From Cellvibrionales bacterium UBA1969 (GTDB lineage: Bacteria; Pseudomonadota; Gammaproteobacteria; Pseudomonadales; UBA7434): 13,493 nucleotides of DNA. Under the pieces are notes generated by a model. It saw nothing but the letters and a program-made list of their open reading frames with translations, ran no database searches and was not told where the DNA came from. Each line of letters starts with the position of its first letter. Position 1 is the stretch's first letter. A program made the translations under genes and the position numbers. This document shows positions 6,408-13,493 of the stretch, piece after piece. Location of the stretch: contig DDDX01000007.1 of NCBI GenBank assembly GCA_002339085.1, forward strand, positions 9,565 to 23,057, given 5' to 3'.

Positions 6408-7835
6408 TCATACTTTCTTGCAAGTAGCTAAATCAGCCCCGTTTGAAATTAATTTATTTCGTCGATCACCTTCATTAGTCACATATGCCTTCCAGCTCTT
6501 GGCGCCTTTTTTTGTTTTTTCAAATTTAGCTGCTTTACCAAATGACTTGCTGGCGTCTTTATAGCAATGCAACGCTTGCTCAGCAGTACCGCGATTCATC
6601 CAGGCCAGATCTTCACGCTTTAAATCACCTTTTTTCAGTGCGTTACGCGCTGCCACAAGGGCTTTTTCATTTTCATTTAAATTTAAATAGACGCCCGCTA
6701 AGCGAGACCAAGCATTACCATCTTCTGATTTCTTAGCTGCCTCTTCTAACACAGGCGAAGCCTTACGGTACTCTTGCGCACGCTGATAAGAGGAACCCAG
6801 CAAAGATAAGTTCTTTTCATTACGTTCGACCAGGCCTTTAGTCATGGCTTTATCTAAAACCTGCGCAGCACGGTAAGGAATATCGACCGCTAAATATTGA
6901 TAGGCCAACGCAATAAATTGCTTTTCTTTATCCAAGCCATTTTGTAAGTAGGTAATCTCTAGGGCGAGCCGCTCTTTTTCGCTTTGCTCGAGTGCGCCAT
7001 ACATGGCAGACAGCTGCTTCCAATATTTAATCTTTGGGTAATTGGTCAACAATCGATTACTGACTAAGATCGTCGATTGGTAGTCATCTTTTTCATAGAA
7101 CAGTGCCCATTGAAAATTCAGCCAACCCTCTTTGGGAATCTGACCAGCCGCAATAGTTTCTTCAACTACTTGATTAAGCAAACTTAAGGCATCGCCTTTT
7201 CGATCTAGCTGATAGTAACCGCGAGCCAGCAACACACGACCACCGGGATCGACAATAACCGCTTCATCTTGCCAAATCTCAAGTTGCTCTACTGCCGCCT
7301 GATACTTTTCAGTGACAAATAATAATTGTGCCGCTGTATATCGAGTATTCACCCGTTGCTGCTCATCAGCCTCTGGCTCATTTACCAGTGCTAAATAAGC
7401 CTCGATGGCCAATTCAATTTTATCTTGGGCGTAATAGACATAACCTAAATAGCGATTAAGCTGCGAATATTCAAATCCGGGGCGACACCCTCGCTTAAAA
7501 GCAGATTTTAGCTCTGCTTCCGCTAACGCCCAATCTGGCTCACCTTCTTCGGGCTGGGTAATCTCTTGAACTTTAGTCAGTCTTTTTGCGCATGTTGTGC
7601 CGACTGATTTTCTTCTCTGGGAGACGGCATTTTTGTATTTTAATTTAGCTTCTTTTTCGGCTTTTTTTTCAGCTCTGCTTAATTTTTTCTTTTTCTCTTC
7701 CTCAGCATAAGCAGAGGCAATAAAACCCGACGAATCGCCGGCAAGCCAACTAGCTGATTGCAATAATACCGCCGCCATGAACGCGATAGCACATAATCGA
7801 CTGACACTGGCAAGATTTAATTGCTTTAAAAACAT
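6408..7835 (-). CDS. Periplasmic TPR protein of the TonB2 system
   Basis: A 475-aa helical repeat protein and the last gene of the Ton2 operon. The N-terminus has a long signal-like segment (hydrophobic 13-30, possible cleavage after SAYA at 44) followed by a highly charged Lys/Glu stretch (45-66). TPR-like helix pairs then run from about 120 to 440, for example LNRYLGYVYYAQDKIELAIEAY, TRYTAAQLLFVTEKYQAAVEQL, GRVLLARGYYQLDRKGDALSLL and WSRLAGVYLNLNENEKALVAAR. Four cysteines (82, 117, 424, 472) could form periplasmic disulfides. Homologous TPR genes sit at the same place in Vibrio tonB2 clusters, where they are thought to assist the complex; the precise role here is inferred from position. The gene starts 52 bp after tonB, with an AAGG-type ribosome site, and ends at a strong terminator. 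TPR character is clear; exact repeat boundaries would need a profile search. Confidence 0.85.
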   Translation of the reverse strand: MFLKQLNLASVSRLCAIAFMAAVLLQSASWLAGDSSGFIASAYAEEEKKKKLSRAEKKAEKEAKLKYKNAVSQRRKSVGTTCAKRLTKVQEITQPEEGEPDWALAEAELKSAFKRGCRPGFEYSQLNRYLGYVYYAQDKIELAIEAYLALVNEPEADEQQRVNTRYTAAQLLFVTEKYQAAVEQLEIWQDEAVIVDPGGRVLLARGYYQLDRKGDALSLLNQVVEETIAAGQIPKEGWLNFQWALFYEKDDYQSTILVSNRLLTNYPKIKYWKQLSAMYGALEQSEKERLALEITYLQNGLDKEKQFIALAYQYLAVDIPYRAAQVLDKAMTKGLVERNEKNLSLLGSSYQRAQEYRKASPVLEEAAKKSEDGNAWSRLAGVYLNLNENEKALVAARNALKKGDLKREDLAWMNRGTAEQALHCYKDASKSFGKAAKFEKTKKGAKSWKAYVTNEGDRRNKLISNGADLATCKKV

Positions 7836-7887
7836 AACACGCTTACCTTCAATAAATACCTTCCTGACTAATCAAGATCAAAGATGA

Positions 7888-8499
7888 TCAATCAGCAAAA
7901 CCTGCAAAACTAAACTTGTATAAAACGCCTGGCACTTCAACCGCAACGCCGTTGATCACGCGTGGATTGTATTTTAATTTATCAGCCGCTTTTAAAGCTG
8001 ACTTCCCGAAACCATAATTTTCTGGCCATTCTTCCAACAACTTCACATCGCGAACACCGCCCGCTTCAGTAACCGTCACTTCAACCACGGCATAACCGGC
8101 TTTACCACTTTTCTCAGCACGAGAGGGGTAGCGGGGTTTAGGTACATAGATAGGAATGAAATCAGTATCGCGACTAAATCCGCCCTGCAAGCCAATGTCA
8201 GGGTTAAATTTACCCGCACCAGCAGATAAGTTCAGAGCATTATCAGGCGTCTCGATTTCAATGTCTTGAGCCTCAAGCTCAGGCGGAGGCGCCTCAACAT
8301 CATCAGGTTTATCCGGTAGCTCTTCGTCAATTTTGGCTTCGATTTCAGTATCTGGCATATTAAAATCAGCAATTTTAACACCACCATCTCGGTCTAATTG
8401 GGGGTCACCCATATCGATTAATGCGCTCATTAATACGAACAGTGCAAATGCAATCACTAAACCTAGCAGCATACTGCCGCCTAAACGAATCGGTTGCAT
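7888..8499 (-). CDS. tonB: TonB2-type energy transducer
   Basis: A 203-aa TonB that spans the periplasm and transfers energy from ExbB/ExbD to outer-membrane receptors. It has one N-terminal transmembrane helix (about 9-29), a spacer (30-112), and a C-terminal TonB domain (about 113-200) with PKPRYPSRAEKSGKAGYAVVEVTV, LKYNPRVINGVAV and the final VLYKFSF. The spacer is short and strongly acidic (many Asp/Glu, EAPPPELEAQ) instead of the long Pro-Lys/Pro-Glu linker of E. coli TonB. The membrane helix lacks the His found in E. coli TonB (His20). Both traits fit the TonB2 group that works with TtpC. It follows exbD by 8 bp and precedes the TPR gene by 52 bp. Confidence 0.93.
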   Translation of the reverse strand: MQPIRLGGSMLLGLVIAFALFVLMSALIDMGDPQLDRDGGVKIADFNMPDTEIEAKIDEELPDKPDDVEAPPPELEAQDIEIETPDNALNLSAGAGKFNPDIGLQGGFSRDTDFIPIYVPKPRYPSRAEKSGKAGYAVVEVTVTEAGGVRDVKLLEEWPENYGFGKSALKAADKLKYNPRVINGVAVEVPGVLYKFSFAGFAD

Positions 8500-8507
8500 G
8501 ACTCTTA

Positions 8508-8921
8508 CTACCTCTTAGGATCCGTAGCTAAATGTATATCAACAACGCCAGCGTCTTTTGCTGCGTCCCAAACCAAAGCATACGCAGCTGCATTTGAACC
8601 ACCATCCGCTTGAATAACGACAGCACCTAGCGGGTTATCTGCATGCAATCGCTCTATCACGTTTTTAACCGCCCGATCATCAACTTTTTTACGATCAATC
8701 CAAACGGTATTCTTTGCATCAATCGCAATCAATATGTTTTGATTTTTCACTTGATCACGAACCTGTGTTTCAGGGCGAAGTACTTCTACACCCGGCTCTT
8801 TAATGAACACCGCGGTGACAATAAAAAATATCAACATGATAAACACCACATCAAGCATGGGGGTTAAATCGATTTCACCACCGTCTTGGTTAGCTTGTGA
8901 TGCTGCACCTCTTCTAGCCAT
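8508..8921 (-). CDS. exbD: ExbD-family biopolymer transport protein
   Basis: Proton-channel partner of ExbB, 137 aa from ATG 8921. Basic N-terminus MARRGAASQ, then DLTPMLDVVFIMLIFFIVTAVF as the single transmembrane helix (about 20-40) with Asp24, equivalent to the essential Asp25 of E. coli ExbD, and a periplasmic domain (45-137). I prefer ATG 8921 to an upstream in-frame TTG at 8945 because the MARRG start and length match the family, and AAAAGG lies upstream of it. The gap to the preceding exbB is 83 bp and the gap to tonB is 8 bp, consistent with one transcript. Confidence 0.93.
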   Translation of the reverse strand: MARRGAASQANQDGGEIDLTPMLDVVFIMLIFFIVTAVFIKEPGVEVLRPETQVRDQVKNQNILIAIDAKNTVWIDRKKVDDRAVKNVIERLHADNPLGAVVIQADGGSNAAAYALVWDAAKDAGVVDIHLATDPKR

Positions 8922-9004
8922 AAGGTTTTGACCTTTTAATAACAACGTATTTTTATAAGATTTTTTTAACCATGATTTTTGTCACTGACCACTGCCTGTA
9001 TAGA

Positions 9005-9532
9005 CTAATGATCAGATGTCATTTTGTCTTCAAGCATAACGCTTTCGCGTTCGACGATTCGCATTAAGTAAGCCTGAGCAAAAACACCGGATAACGCCGC
9101 CACCATTCCAGCCATAGTTGGCACTGTCGCACGTGATACACCGCCCGCCATCGATTTGGGATCGCCGCCACCGGTGACTGCCATCACATGAAACACTTCA
9201 ATCATACCGGTTACTGTGCCAAGTAGACCCAACATCGGTGCCAAAGCAATCAAGGTTTTGATAATGGCCATATTCTGATTGATTTTCATCACAGACTCAG
9301 AAATAAGCGCCTCACGTATTCTACGCGCATTCCAAGAGCGACGCTCAGAACGACTTTCCCATTCATCAATCACTAGGGCAAGATCAGCACTCAAGTCATT
9401 TGAAAAATAAAATATTCGTTCAAAAATCAACGTCCACATTAAAAATAGTAGGCCGCCAATCAGTAGCAAAACCGGCCCACCCATCTCGAGGAAGCTCGCA
9501 ACTACGCCTAAGGACTCTGAAATAAACTGCAT
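9005..9532 (-). CDS. exbB: ExbB-family proton channel protein
   Basis: A 175-aa inner-membrane protein of the MotA/TolQ/ExbB family that forms the pentameric proton channel around ExbD. Three hydrophobic segments are visible: about 18-40 (GGPVLLLIGGLLFLMWTLIF), 88-116 (IKTLIALAPMLGLLGTVTGM, the family signature) and 132-156 (ATVPTMAGMVAALSGVFAQA). GGDPKSMAGGVSRA links the last two. It is shorter than E. coli ExbB (244 aa) and fits ExbB2 of Vibrio-type Ton2 systems. It starts 30 bp after the ttpC-like gene. Confidence 0.93.
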   Translation of the reverse strand: MQFISESLGVVASFLEMGGPVLLLIGGLLFLMWTLIFERIFYFSNDLSADLALVIDEWESRSERRSWNARRIREALISESVMKINQNMAIIKTLIALAPMLGLLGTVTGMIEVFHVMAVTGGGDPKSMAGGVSRATVPTMAGMVAALSGVFAQAYLMRIVERESVMLEDKMTSDH

Positions 9533-9562
9533 AATCAGTCTTTCCTATATTCCTTAGTGAGT

Positions 9563-10942
9563 TTACTTAGCTTCAGCATTGCGGGCGATAATACCTGCCG
9601 CTTGCTCTTCTAACACATGGATAACACGTTTTGCTCGGCCATTAACTACGGTATGGGCGAGCAAAGTCGGGATCGCAACAATCAGGCCCAATACGGTTGT
9701 GATTAATGCGCTAGAGATACCGCTTGCCATGGTCTTAGGATCACCTGCACCAAAGATCGTGATAGCTTGGAAGGTAATGATCATACCCGTTACCGTACCT
9801 AGCAGACCCAATAATGGTGCGACTGCAGCAATAATCTTTAACAGCGTGAGTGAATTCTCAAGCGCGGGTATTTCTTTTAAGACCGCTTCATTGAGTTTGA
9901 GTTCAAGAGTCTCGGTATCAGTGGACACATTATCATCAGCCACGGCTAACACTCGTCCAAGCGGGTTTTCAGTGCTAGGAGTTGATGATTTAAGTTGCGT
10001 ATTCACTTGGCGGCCAACCTTAGTCAATACCACGAAGCGCCACGCAGCAAGTAACATCGCGAAAATACCGACGGTAGTAATGACATAACCGACCTGCTTG
10101 CCTTGATGCCAACGCTCGGACAAGGTGGGCGTATCAATAAATGCAGCTAATAAGCTACCACCAGTAGGACCGGTAGGGTCAATACCGAAACGGGTATAGC
10201 CTTCATCTGCATTAGCTAAATCGCTCGCCCAGTCAACAAAGGCGCTAGACGGTTGTCGAGGTAAGATAGAAAGTGAGTCATCTGAATATTTGAGATACTG
10301 ACCATCATTGGTCACGATATTAAACGAGCCAACACGCGTCACTTCGGCCTCAATATCGTCACCCGCTGGCGTTGCAACTGTCGTAGTGTATTGCACGATA
10401 CGGCCAGACTCAATCATCTCTCGCTGTATTTCAAACCACAGACGTTCAATTTCTGAAATAGTAGGCAAGGCATCCCCTTTTAACTTTTCGATTAAGTCGG
10501 TAAGAAACTCACCTCGATTAGGGTATTCACTACTCACTAACGATAAATTAAAATTCTCACGCATATCACCGGCGGTTGAATTAATGTGGCCAAATAACTC
10601 ATTTAACGAACCTTTCGCTTCATTTAATGCCGCACGTTTAATAGTGATCTTTTCTTTGTTCTCATCAAAGATTTTTTCAAGACGCGTTGAACGCCGCTCT
10701 TCTTCTGTGCGAGTTTTCTTGGCTGCTGACAAGGCTTTTGCTTGGCTGGTTTTCTCAGCTAAGAAACGCGCCTCACGGACTTTGTTTTCTTTTGCCTCAT
10801 TGACCTGTCCTTGTTTCACAAATTCAAGTAGTTCATCCAATGACTTAGCACTCTCTTGGGCGAGGCTTGAAGTAGCGTTAAACGATACTGCGATAACAGC
10901 GGCAATCGGCAATAGTCTCAATTGTTGGATTAGAGTTTTCAT
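9563..10942 (-). CDS. ttpC: TtpC-like long ExbB-domain protein
   Basis: A 459-aa second MotA/TolQ/ExbB-domain protein, the hallmark of TtpC-TonB2 systems. Residues 1-29 are a cleavable signal peptide ending SSLAQ. A periplasmic region of about 250 residues follows, starting with a charged coiled coil (about 35-115). The first membrane helix is at about 284-306 (VGYVITTVGIFAMLLAAWRF). The ExbB domain (about 360-435) has APLLGLLGTVTGMIITFQAI and GDPKTMASGISSALITTVLGLIVA. In Vibrio, TtpC is required for TonB2-driven siderophore uptake and is thought to bridge the complex; the same role here is inferred from domain order and gene order. Its ATG overlaps the stop of the preceding DUF3450 gene (ATGA), so the two are translationally coupled. 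Confidence 0.9.
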   Translation of the reverse strand: MKTLIQQLRLLPIAAVIAVSFNATSSLAQESAKSLDELLEFVKQGQVNEAKENKVREARFLAEKTSQAKALSAAKKTRTEEERRSTRLEKIFDENKEKITIKRAALNEAKGSLNELFGHINSTAGDMRENFNLSLVSSEYPNRGEFLTDLIEKLKGDALPTISEIERLWFEIQREMIESGRIVQYTTTVATPAGDDIEAEVTRVGSFNIVTNDGQYLKYSDDSLSILPRQPSSAFVDWASDLANADEGYTRFGIDPTGPTGGSLLAAFIDTPTLSERWHQGKQVGYVITTVGIFAMLLAAWRFVVLTKVGRQVNTQLKSSTPSTENPLGRVLAVADDNVSTDTETLELKLNEAVLKEIPALENSLTLLKIIAAVAPLLGLLGTVTGMIITFQAITIFGAGDPKTMASGISSALITTVLGLIVAIPTLLAHTVVNGRAKRVIHVLEEQAAGIIARNAEAK

Positions 10943-11754
10943 TGAGTAGCCTCCGGCGCTGAAATAGGCAATTGCAGAATATCTTTAACTGCTTGGTTAC
11001 GAGCAATACGAATACCTGTATTTATATAGCTGGCCCAGTCCGATGCATCTAGGGCCTCCCATGAGCGGCTTTGGTTATCCCAGCGACCCACTTCTTTTCC
11101 ATCTTCTGTTTTGTACAACAAAGCAATGCGGCCAACACGGAAAATATCGACCTTGCGTTCGCTGCCATCTCCATTGAAGTCAATCGCGGCATCATAGGCC
11201 TCAATTTTTCGGCCATATTCGTTTTCAATCTTGTACGCTTCTAACACTTGACGGAAATTTTCAGCAACCGTCTGATTGGATTTGTCGAGGTTACTCCGCA
11301 AGCTGTCTATTCGGTTTTGTCGCTCTTCAGCCAGAAAGGGCACATCTAACTCTATAAAGTTTTCTAAGCCATCAAGCATTTTAATCATAAGTGGCGTAAT
11401 CTGACGCTGAATTACTGTCACCTGTGACATAGCTTCATCAATTTCAGCAATGCGATCAAGCTGGTTTTGAATGCGAGCTTCAAGTTGCGCGTTATAAACT
11501 CGCAAACCCTCGATTTCTTTATTGACCTGCTTATAATTTTGCAGTAATGCATCGGTCTGATCAGCAATGCCATCAATTTTGATTTGAGAATTTTGTGCTG
11601 CTGCCGCTTTGCTTTGACCCACCTCAAACACCGAGTCAAGCTGATCGGCACTGGCAGGCGCCAATAAAAAACAGACTGAGGAAGCTAAAAGCATTCCAAT
11701 TTTTGCAATCCTGAAACAGGCGCAAGTGATGGGATAAAGTATATTAATAGCCAT
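10939..11754 (-). CDS. DUF3450 family protein, first gene of the Ton2 operon
   Basis: A 271-aa secreted protein of unknown biochemical role that regularly precedes ttpC in Ton2 clusters. The signal peptide hydrophobic core is IGMLLASSVCFLLAPASA, cleaved near residue 36. Residues about 45-115 and 140-175 are coiled-coil rich (QIKIDGIADQTDALLQNYK, YNAQLEARIQNQLDRIAEI). The family's conserved C-terminal part VDIFRVGRIALLYKT-DGKEVGRWD is at 202-226. A DFNGDGSERKVD segment (192-203) resembles an EF-hand calcium loop. The start is uncertain: ATG 11754 has only a weak GGA about 13 nt upstream, and an internal ATG at 11694 would also leave a usable signal peptide. A role as a periplasmic or membrane-associated partner of TtpC is inference. 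Confidence 0.85.
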   Translation of the reverse strand: MAINILYPITCACFRIAKIGMLLASSVCFLLAPASADQLDSVFEVGQSKAAAAQNSQIKIDGIADQTDALLQNYKQVNKEIEGLRVYNAQLEARIQNQLDRIAEIDEAMSQVTVIQRQITPLMIKMLDGLENFIELDVPFLAEERQNRIDSLRSNLDKSNQTVAENFRQVLEAYKIENEYGRKIEAYDAAIDFNGDGSERKVDIFRVGRIALLYKTEDGKEVGRWDNQSRSWEALDASDWASYINTGIRIARNQAVKDILQLPISAPEATQ

Positions 11755-11862
11755 GGGATTCGAATTCCGAATGTGTGAACAAGTTTATTAAAAGTAACTG
11801 TGTCTTCATTGTGCAAAAACTAATTGTTGAAATCGCAAATCAAATATTACTATGTAACCTGA

Positions 11863-11892
11863 ACTATATGATTGCTAAATTATTTCAGTCAA
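11863..11892 (-). promoter_or_regulatory. Candidate sigma-70 promoter of the Ton2 operon
   Basis: On the - strand, TTGACT (11892-11887) and TATAGT (11868-11863) are 18 bp apart, each matching five of six consensus bases. Transcription would start near 11856, leaving a leader of about 100 nt before the DUF3450 ATG. No Fur box overlaps it, so iron control is not evident from sequence. Confidence 0.5.
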
Positions 11893-11977
11893 ATATTCGC
11901 TAGAGACCAAAACCGTACAAGGCGGGCATTTTAATAATATATACCTAGGTCGTGCAATCTTATTCAAGCAAATTAGG

Positions 11978-11991
11978 GTTAAAACTTTAAC
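11978..11991. repeat. Short palindrome GTTAAAACTTTAAC
   Basis: Six-base arms (GTTAAA/TTTAAC) around AC, in AT-rich intergenic DNA about 90 bp upstream of the candidate Ton2 promoter. It is operator-like in shape, but chance is possible at this base composition. Confidence 0.3.
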
Positions 11992-11999
11992 ATTATTAA

Positions 12000-12029
12000 G
12001 CAAGATTGACTTTTTTTGTAGAATCTTGC
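12000..12029. repeat. Inverted repeat GCAAGATT/AATCTTGC
   Basis: Perfect 8-bp arms at 12000-12007 and 12022-12029 with a 14-nt spacer that includes seven T. No U-run follows the second arm in either direction, so it is not a standard terminator. Function unknown. Confidence 0.4.
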
Positions 12030-12106
12030 CAGCATGCCCAATAATGAAGCACTTAATCGGCAGCTTAAAAAATAACCGCTAAGTCATGCCTTGCCAAATG
12101 ATGCCT

Positions 12107-12129
12107 TTAACTAGCCTTCGCCTAGTTAA
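12107..12129. repeat. Inverted repeat downstream of thyA (TTAACTAG/CTAGTTAA)
   Basis: Perfect 8-bp arms (12107-12114 and 12122-12129) around CCTTCGC, about 53 bp past the thyA stop. The stem is AT-rich and has no T-run after it on the - strand, so a role as the lgt-thyA transcript end is possible but weak. Confidence 0.35.
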
Positions 12130-12181
12130 TTAATAATGCTCAATAGTTAAGTCCTGAGGTATCATACGCTAAAATCTGGCA

Positions 12182-12976
12182 TTAAACCGCAATAGGCGCA
12201 GCAATATGCGGATGGTGTTGATACGCTTCTAAAGTAAAATCCTCATAACAAAAAGCGAATAAATCTTTTACTTGGGGGTTTATCGCCATCGTCGGAAGAA
12301 CCTTAGGGCATCGCTGCAACTGAAGGTCAACTTGCTCGAGGTGATTGGCATAAAGGTGAGCATCACCGAAAGTATGAACAAAATCGCCTGCTTCTAGACC
12401 CAACACCTGAGCCAACATCATCGTCAGCAAGGCGTAGGAGGCGATATTAAACGGCACCCCTAAGAAAATATCGGCGCTGCGCTGATAAAGCTGGCAAGAA
12501 AGCTTGCCTTGGGCCACGTAAAATTGAAACATGGTGTGGCAGGGAGGCAAGGCCATTGCTTCAATACACTCTACGTTCCAAGCCGAGACAATGTGCCGCC
12601 GGGAGTCAGGATCCGTCTTCAACCGGTCAATCAACTGCTGAATCTGATCGATATGTTGACCGCTGGCGGTGGGCCATGAGCGCCACTGATAACCATAAAC
12701 CGGGCCTAAATTGCCCTTCTCATCAGCCCATTCATCCCAAATAGACACCCCATGCTCTTTTAAGTAAGCAATATTGCTATCACCGGCTAAAAACCATAGC
12801 AATTCATGAATGATGGACTTTAAATGCAGTTTCTTCGTTGTAACGGCGGGGAAACCCTGAGATAAATCAAATCGCATTTGGTGGCCAAAGACACTGTAGG
12901 TGCCGACCCCGGTTCGATCTTGCTTATAAACACCCTTGGCGCGCACTTGACGCATTAAATCGAGATACTGCTGCAT
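12182..12976 (-). CDS. thyA: Thymidylate synthase
   Basis: Cytoplasmic enzyme that methylates dUMP to dTMP using 5,10-methylene-tetrahydrofolate as both carbon donor and reductant. It is 264 aa, the same length as E. coli ThyA, and collinear with it. Visible hallmarks: QDRTGVGTYSVFGHQMRFDL near residues 19-38, the catalytic cysteine in ALPPCHTMFQFYV, the dUMP-binding RSADIFLGVPFNIASYALL, and the family C-terminus ending API-AV. ATG 12976 has AAGG six bases upstream. The gene lies 29 bp after lgt on the same strand, as in E. coli, so the two are probably co-transcribed from a promoter outside the window. Confidence 0.98.
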   Translation of the reverse strand: MQQYLDLMRQVRAKGVYKQDRTGVGTYSVFGHQMRFDLSQGFPAVTTKKLHLKSIIHELLWFLAGDSNIAYLKEHGVSIWDEWADEKGNLGPVYGYQWRSWPTASGQHIDQIQQLIDRLKTDPDSRRHIVSAWNVECIEAMALPPCHTMFQFYVAQGKLSCQLYQRSADIFLGVPFNIASYALLTMMLAQVLGLEAGDFVHTFGDAHLYANHLEQVDLQLQRCPKVLPTMAINPQVKDLFAFCYEDFTLEAYQHHPHIAAPIAV

Positions 12977-13005
12977 AATTGACCTTATCGTTGCTATTTA
13001 TTCTT

Positions 13006-13493
13006 TTAAATTTTCTGAGAAATCTTGGTTTTCTTGATTCGCTTGCTGCCCTTGGATTTATTTTTAACCGATACTTTCGACCCAGCTTTTTGCTTAGAGC
13101 TAACCGTCATGGTGGGGTGAACCCCGCCTTGTCGACGAAACTGGGCATAGCTGAATATTAACATAGCTAAGCCAATGATCATCATCGGTAAGGATAAAAG
13201 CTGGCCTCTTGTCATCCAATCCAGCAACAGACTAGCGTCCGGTTCGCGAACGAACTCAACCGCAAATCGCGCCACACCATACGTCACTAAGAATGCACCA
13301 CTCACTGCCCATAACGGTCGACGACGACGACTAAAGGTGTAGACAATGATAAAAACCACTAGACCTTCCAACAGGCATTGATACAGTTGCGATGGATGGC
13401 GTGCAAGACCTTCAGGGTCGGAGGGAAAGACCATAGCCCAAGGCACATCCGTTGTACGACCGTAGAGCTCACCATTAATAAAATTAGCTAATC
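13006..13493 (-). CDS. lgt: Prolipoprotein diacylglyceryl transferase (C-terminal part)
   Basis: Inner-membrane enzyme that moves diacylglycerol from phosphatidylglycerol to the lipobox cysteine of prolipoproteins, the first step of lipoprotein maturation. The frame is open to the window end, so the N-terminal part is missing; the visible 161 residues start with LANFINGELYGRTTDVPW, the end of the Lgt signature. HPSQLYQ and YGVARFAVEFVREPD follow; the Tyr and Arg of YGVAR correspond to the functionally important Tyr235 and Arg239 of E. coli Lgt. The last membrane helix is about PMMIIGLAMLIFSYAQF. After FRRQGGVHP comes a tail of about 35 residues rich in Lys and Ser, not usual in Lgt and probably cytoplasmic. 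The gene precedes thyA. Confidence 0.96.
   Translation of the reverse strand, partial: LANFINGELYGRTTDVPWAMVFPSDPEGLARHPSQLYQCLLEGLVVFIIVYTFSRRRRPLWAVSGAFLVTYGVARFAVEFVREPDASLLLDWMTRGQLLSLPMMIIGLAMLIFSYAQFRRQGGVHPTMTVSSKQKAGSKVSVKNKSKGSKRIKKTKISQKI

Larger units (their letters stand above)
11755..12181. other. Gene-free intergenic region between thyA and the Ton2 operon
   Basis: This 427-bp AT-rich gap has no supported coding sequence and no RNA gene I recognise. It contains the candidate Ton2 promoter (11863-11892) and three short inverted repeats (11978-11991, 12000-12029, 12107-12129). No Fur-like site was seen. Apart from these it appears featureless. Confidence 0.7.

Noticed and set aside
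8922..8945. TTG start for ExbD
   Set aside because: It adds eight residues not typical of ExbD; ATG 8921 gives the usual basic start.
9579..10949. Two long + strand open frames (169 and 213 codons) opposite the ttpC-like gene
   Set aside because: They have no recognisable domain, and the opposite strand encodes a clearly conserved ExbB-domain protein.
1..13493. A defence system, phage, transposon or other novel mobile island
   Set aside because: All larger genes belong to recognisable housekeeping, transport or catabolic families; no integrase, transposase, toxin-antitoxin pair or repeat array was seen.

Overview
The window reads as ordinary chromosome of a Gram-negative gammaproteobacterium, probably marine and possibly Cellvibrionales-like. 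That placement is inferred from the lgt-thyA pair, the Vibrio-type second TonB system and the TonB-dependent receptor style, not from a marker gene. I see no rRNA, tRNA, CRISPR array, insertion sequence or phage gene. Ten intact or near-intact genes, one gene cut by each window edge, and one decayed receptor fragment fill most of the sequence.

Left part, + strand (1-3133): the 3' part of a periplasmic PQQ-dependent dehydrogenase with a c-type haem domain spliced inside its beta-propeller, then a Rieske oxygenase that closely resembles the KshA (3-ketosteroid 9-alpha-hydroxylase) oxygenase component. The oxygenase has its own candidate promoter.

Iron patch (3163-4446): a truncated and frameshifted C-terminal remnant of a TonB-dependent receptor (- strand) lies head-to-head with an intact gene for a P19/FetP-type periplasmic metal-binding protein (+ strand). 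Between them is a near-consensus Fur box. This is the most informative part of the window: an iron-uptake locus that has lost its receptor and shows no FTR1-type permease next to the binding protein.

Biosynthesis (4449-6143, - strand): ilvD, the dihydroxy-acid dehydratase of branched-chain amino acid synthesis. It converges on the P19-type gene with a 2-bp gap and has a good sigma-70-like promoter.

Ton2 operon (11754 down to 6408, - strand): six genes in the order DUF3450 protein, TtpC-like long ExbB, ExbB, ExbD, TonB2-type TonB, TPR protein. It matches the layout known from Vibrio TtpC-TonB2 systems. A candidate promoter lies about 100 nt upstream, and a perfect 23-bp inverted-repeat terminator follows the last stop codon. 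The complex should use the proton motive force to drive outer-membrane TonB-dependent receptors.

Right edge (12182-13493, - strand): lgt (N-terminus outside the window) followed after 29 bp by thyA, the same order as in E. coli. Lgt carries an unusual lysine/serine-rich C-terminal tail. The 427-bp gap between thyA and the Ton2 operon is AT-rich, contains several short inverted repeats and has no gene I can support.
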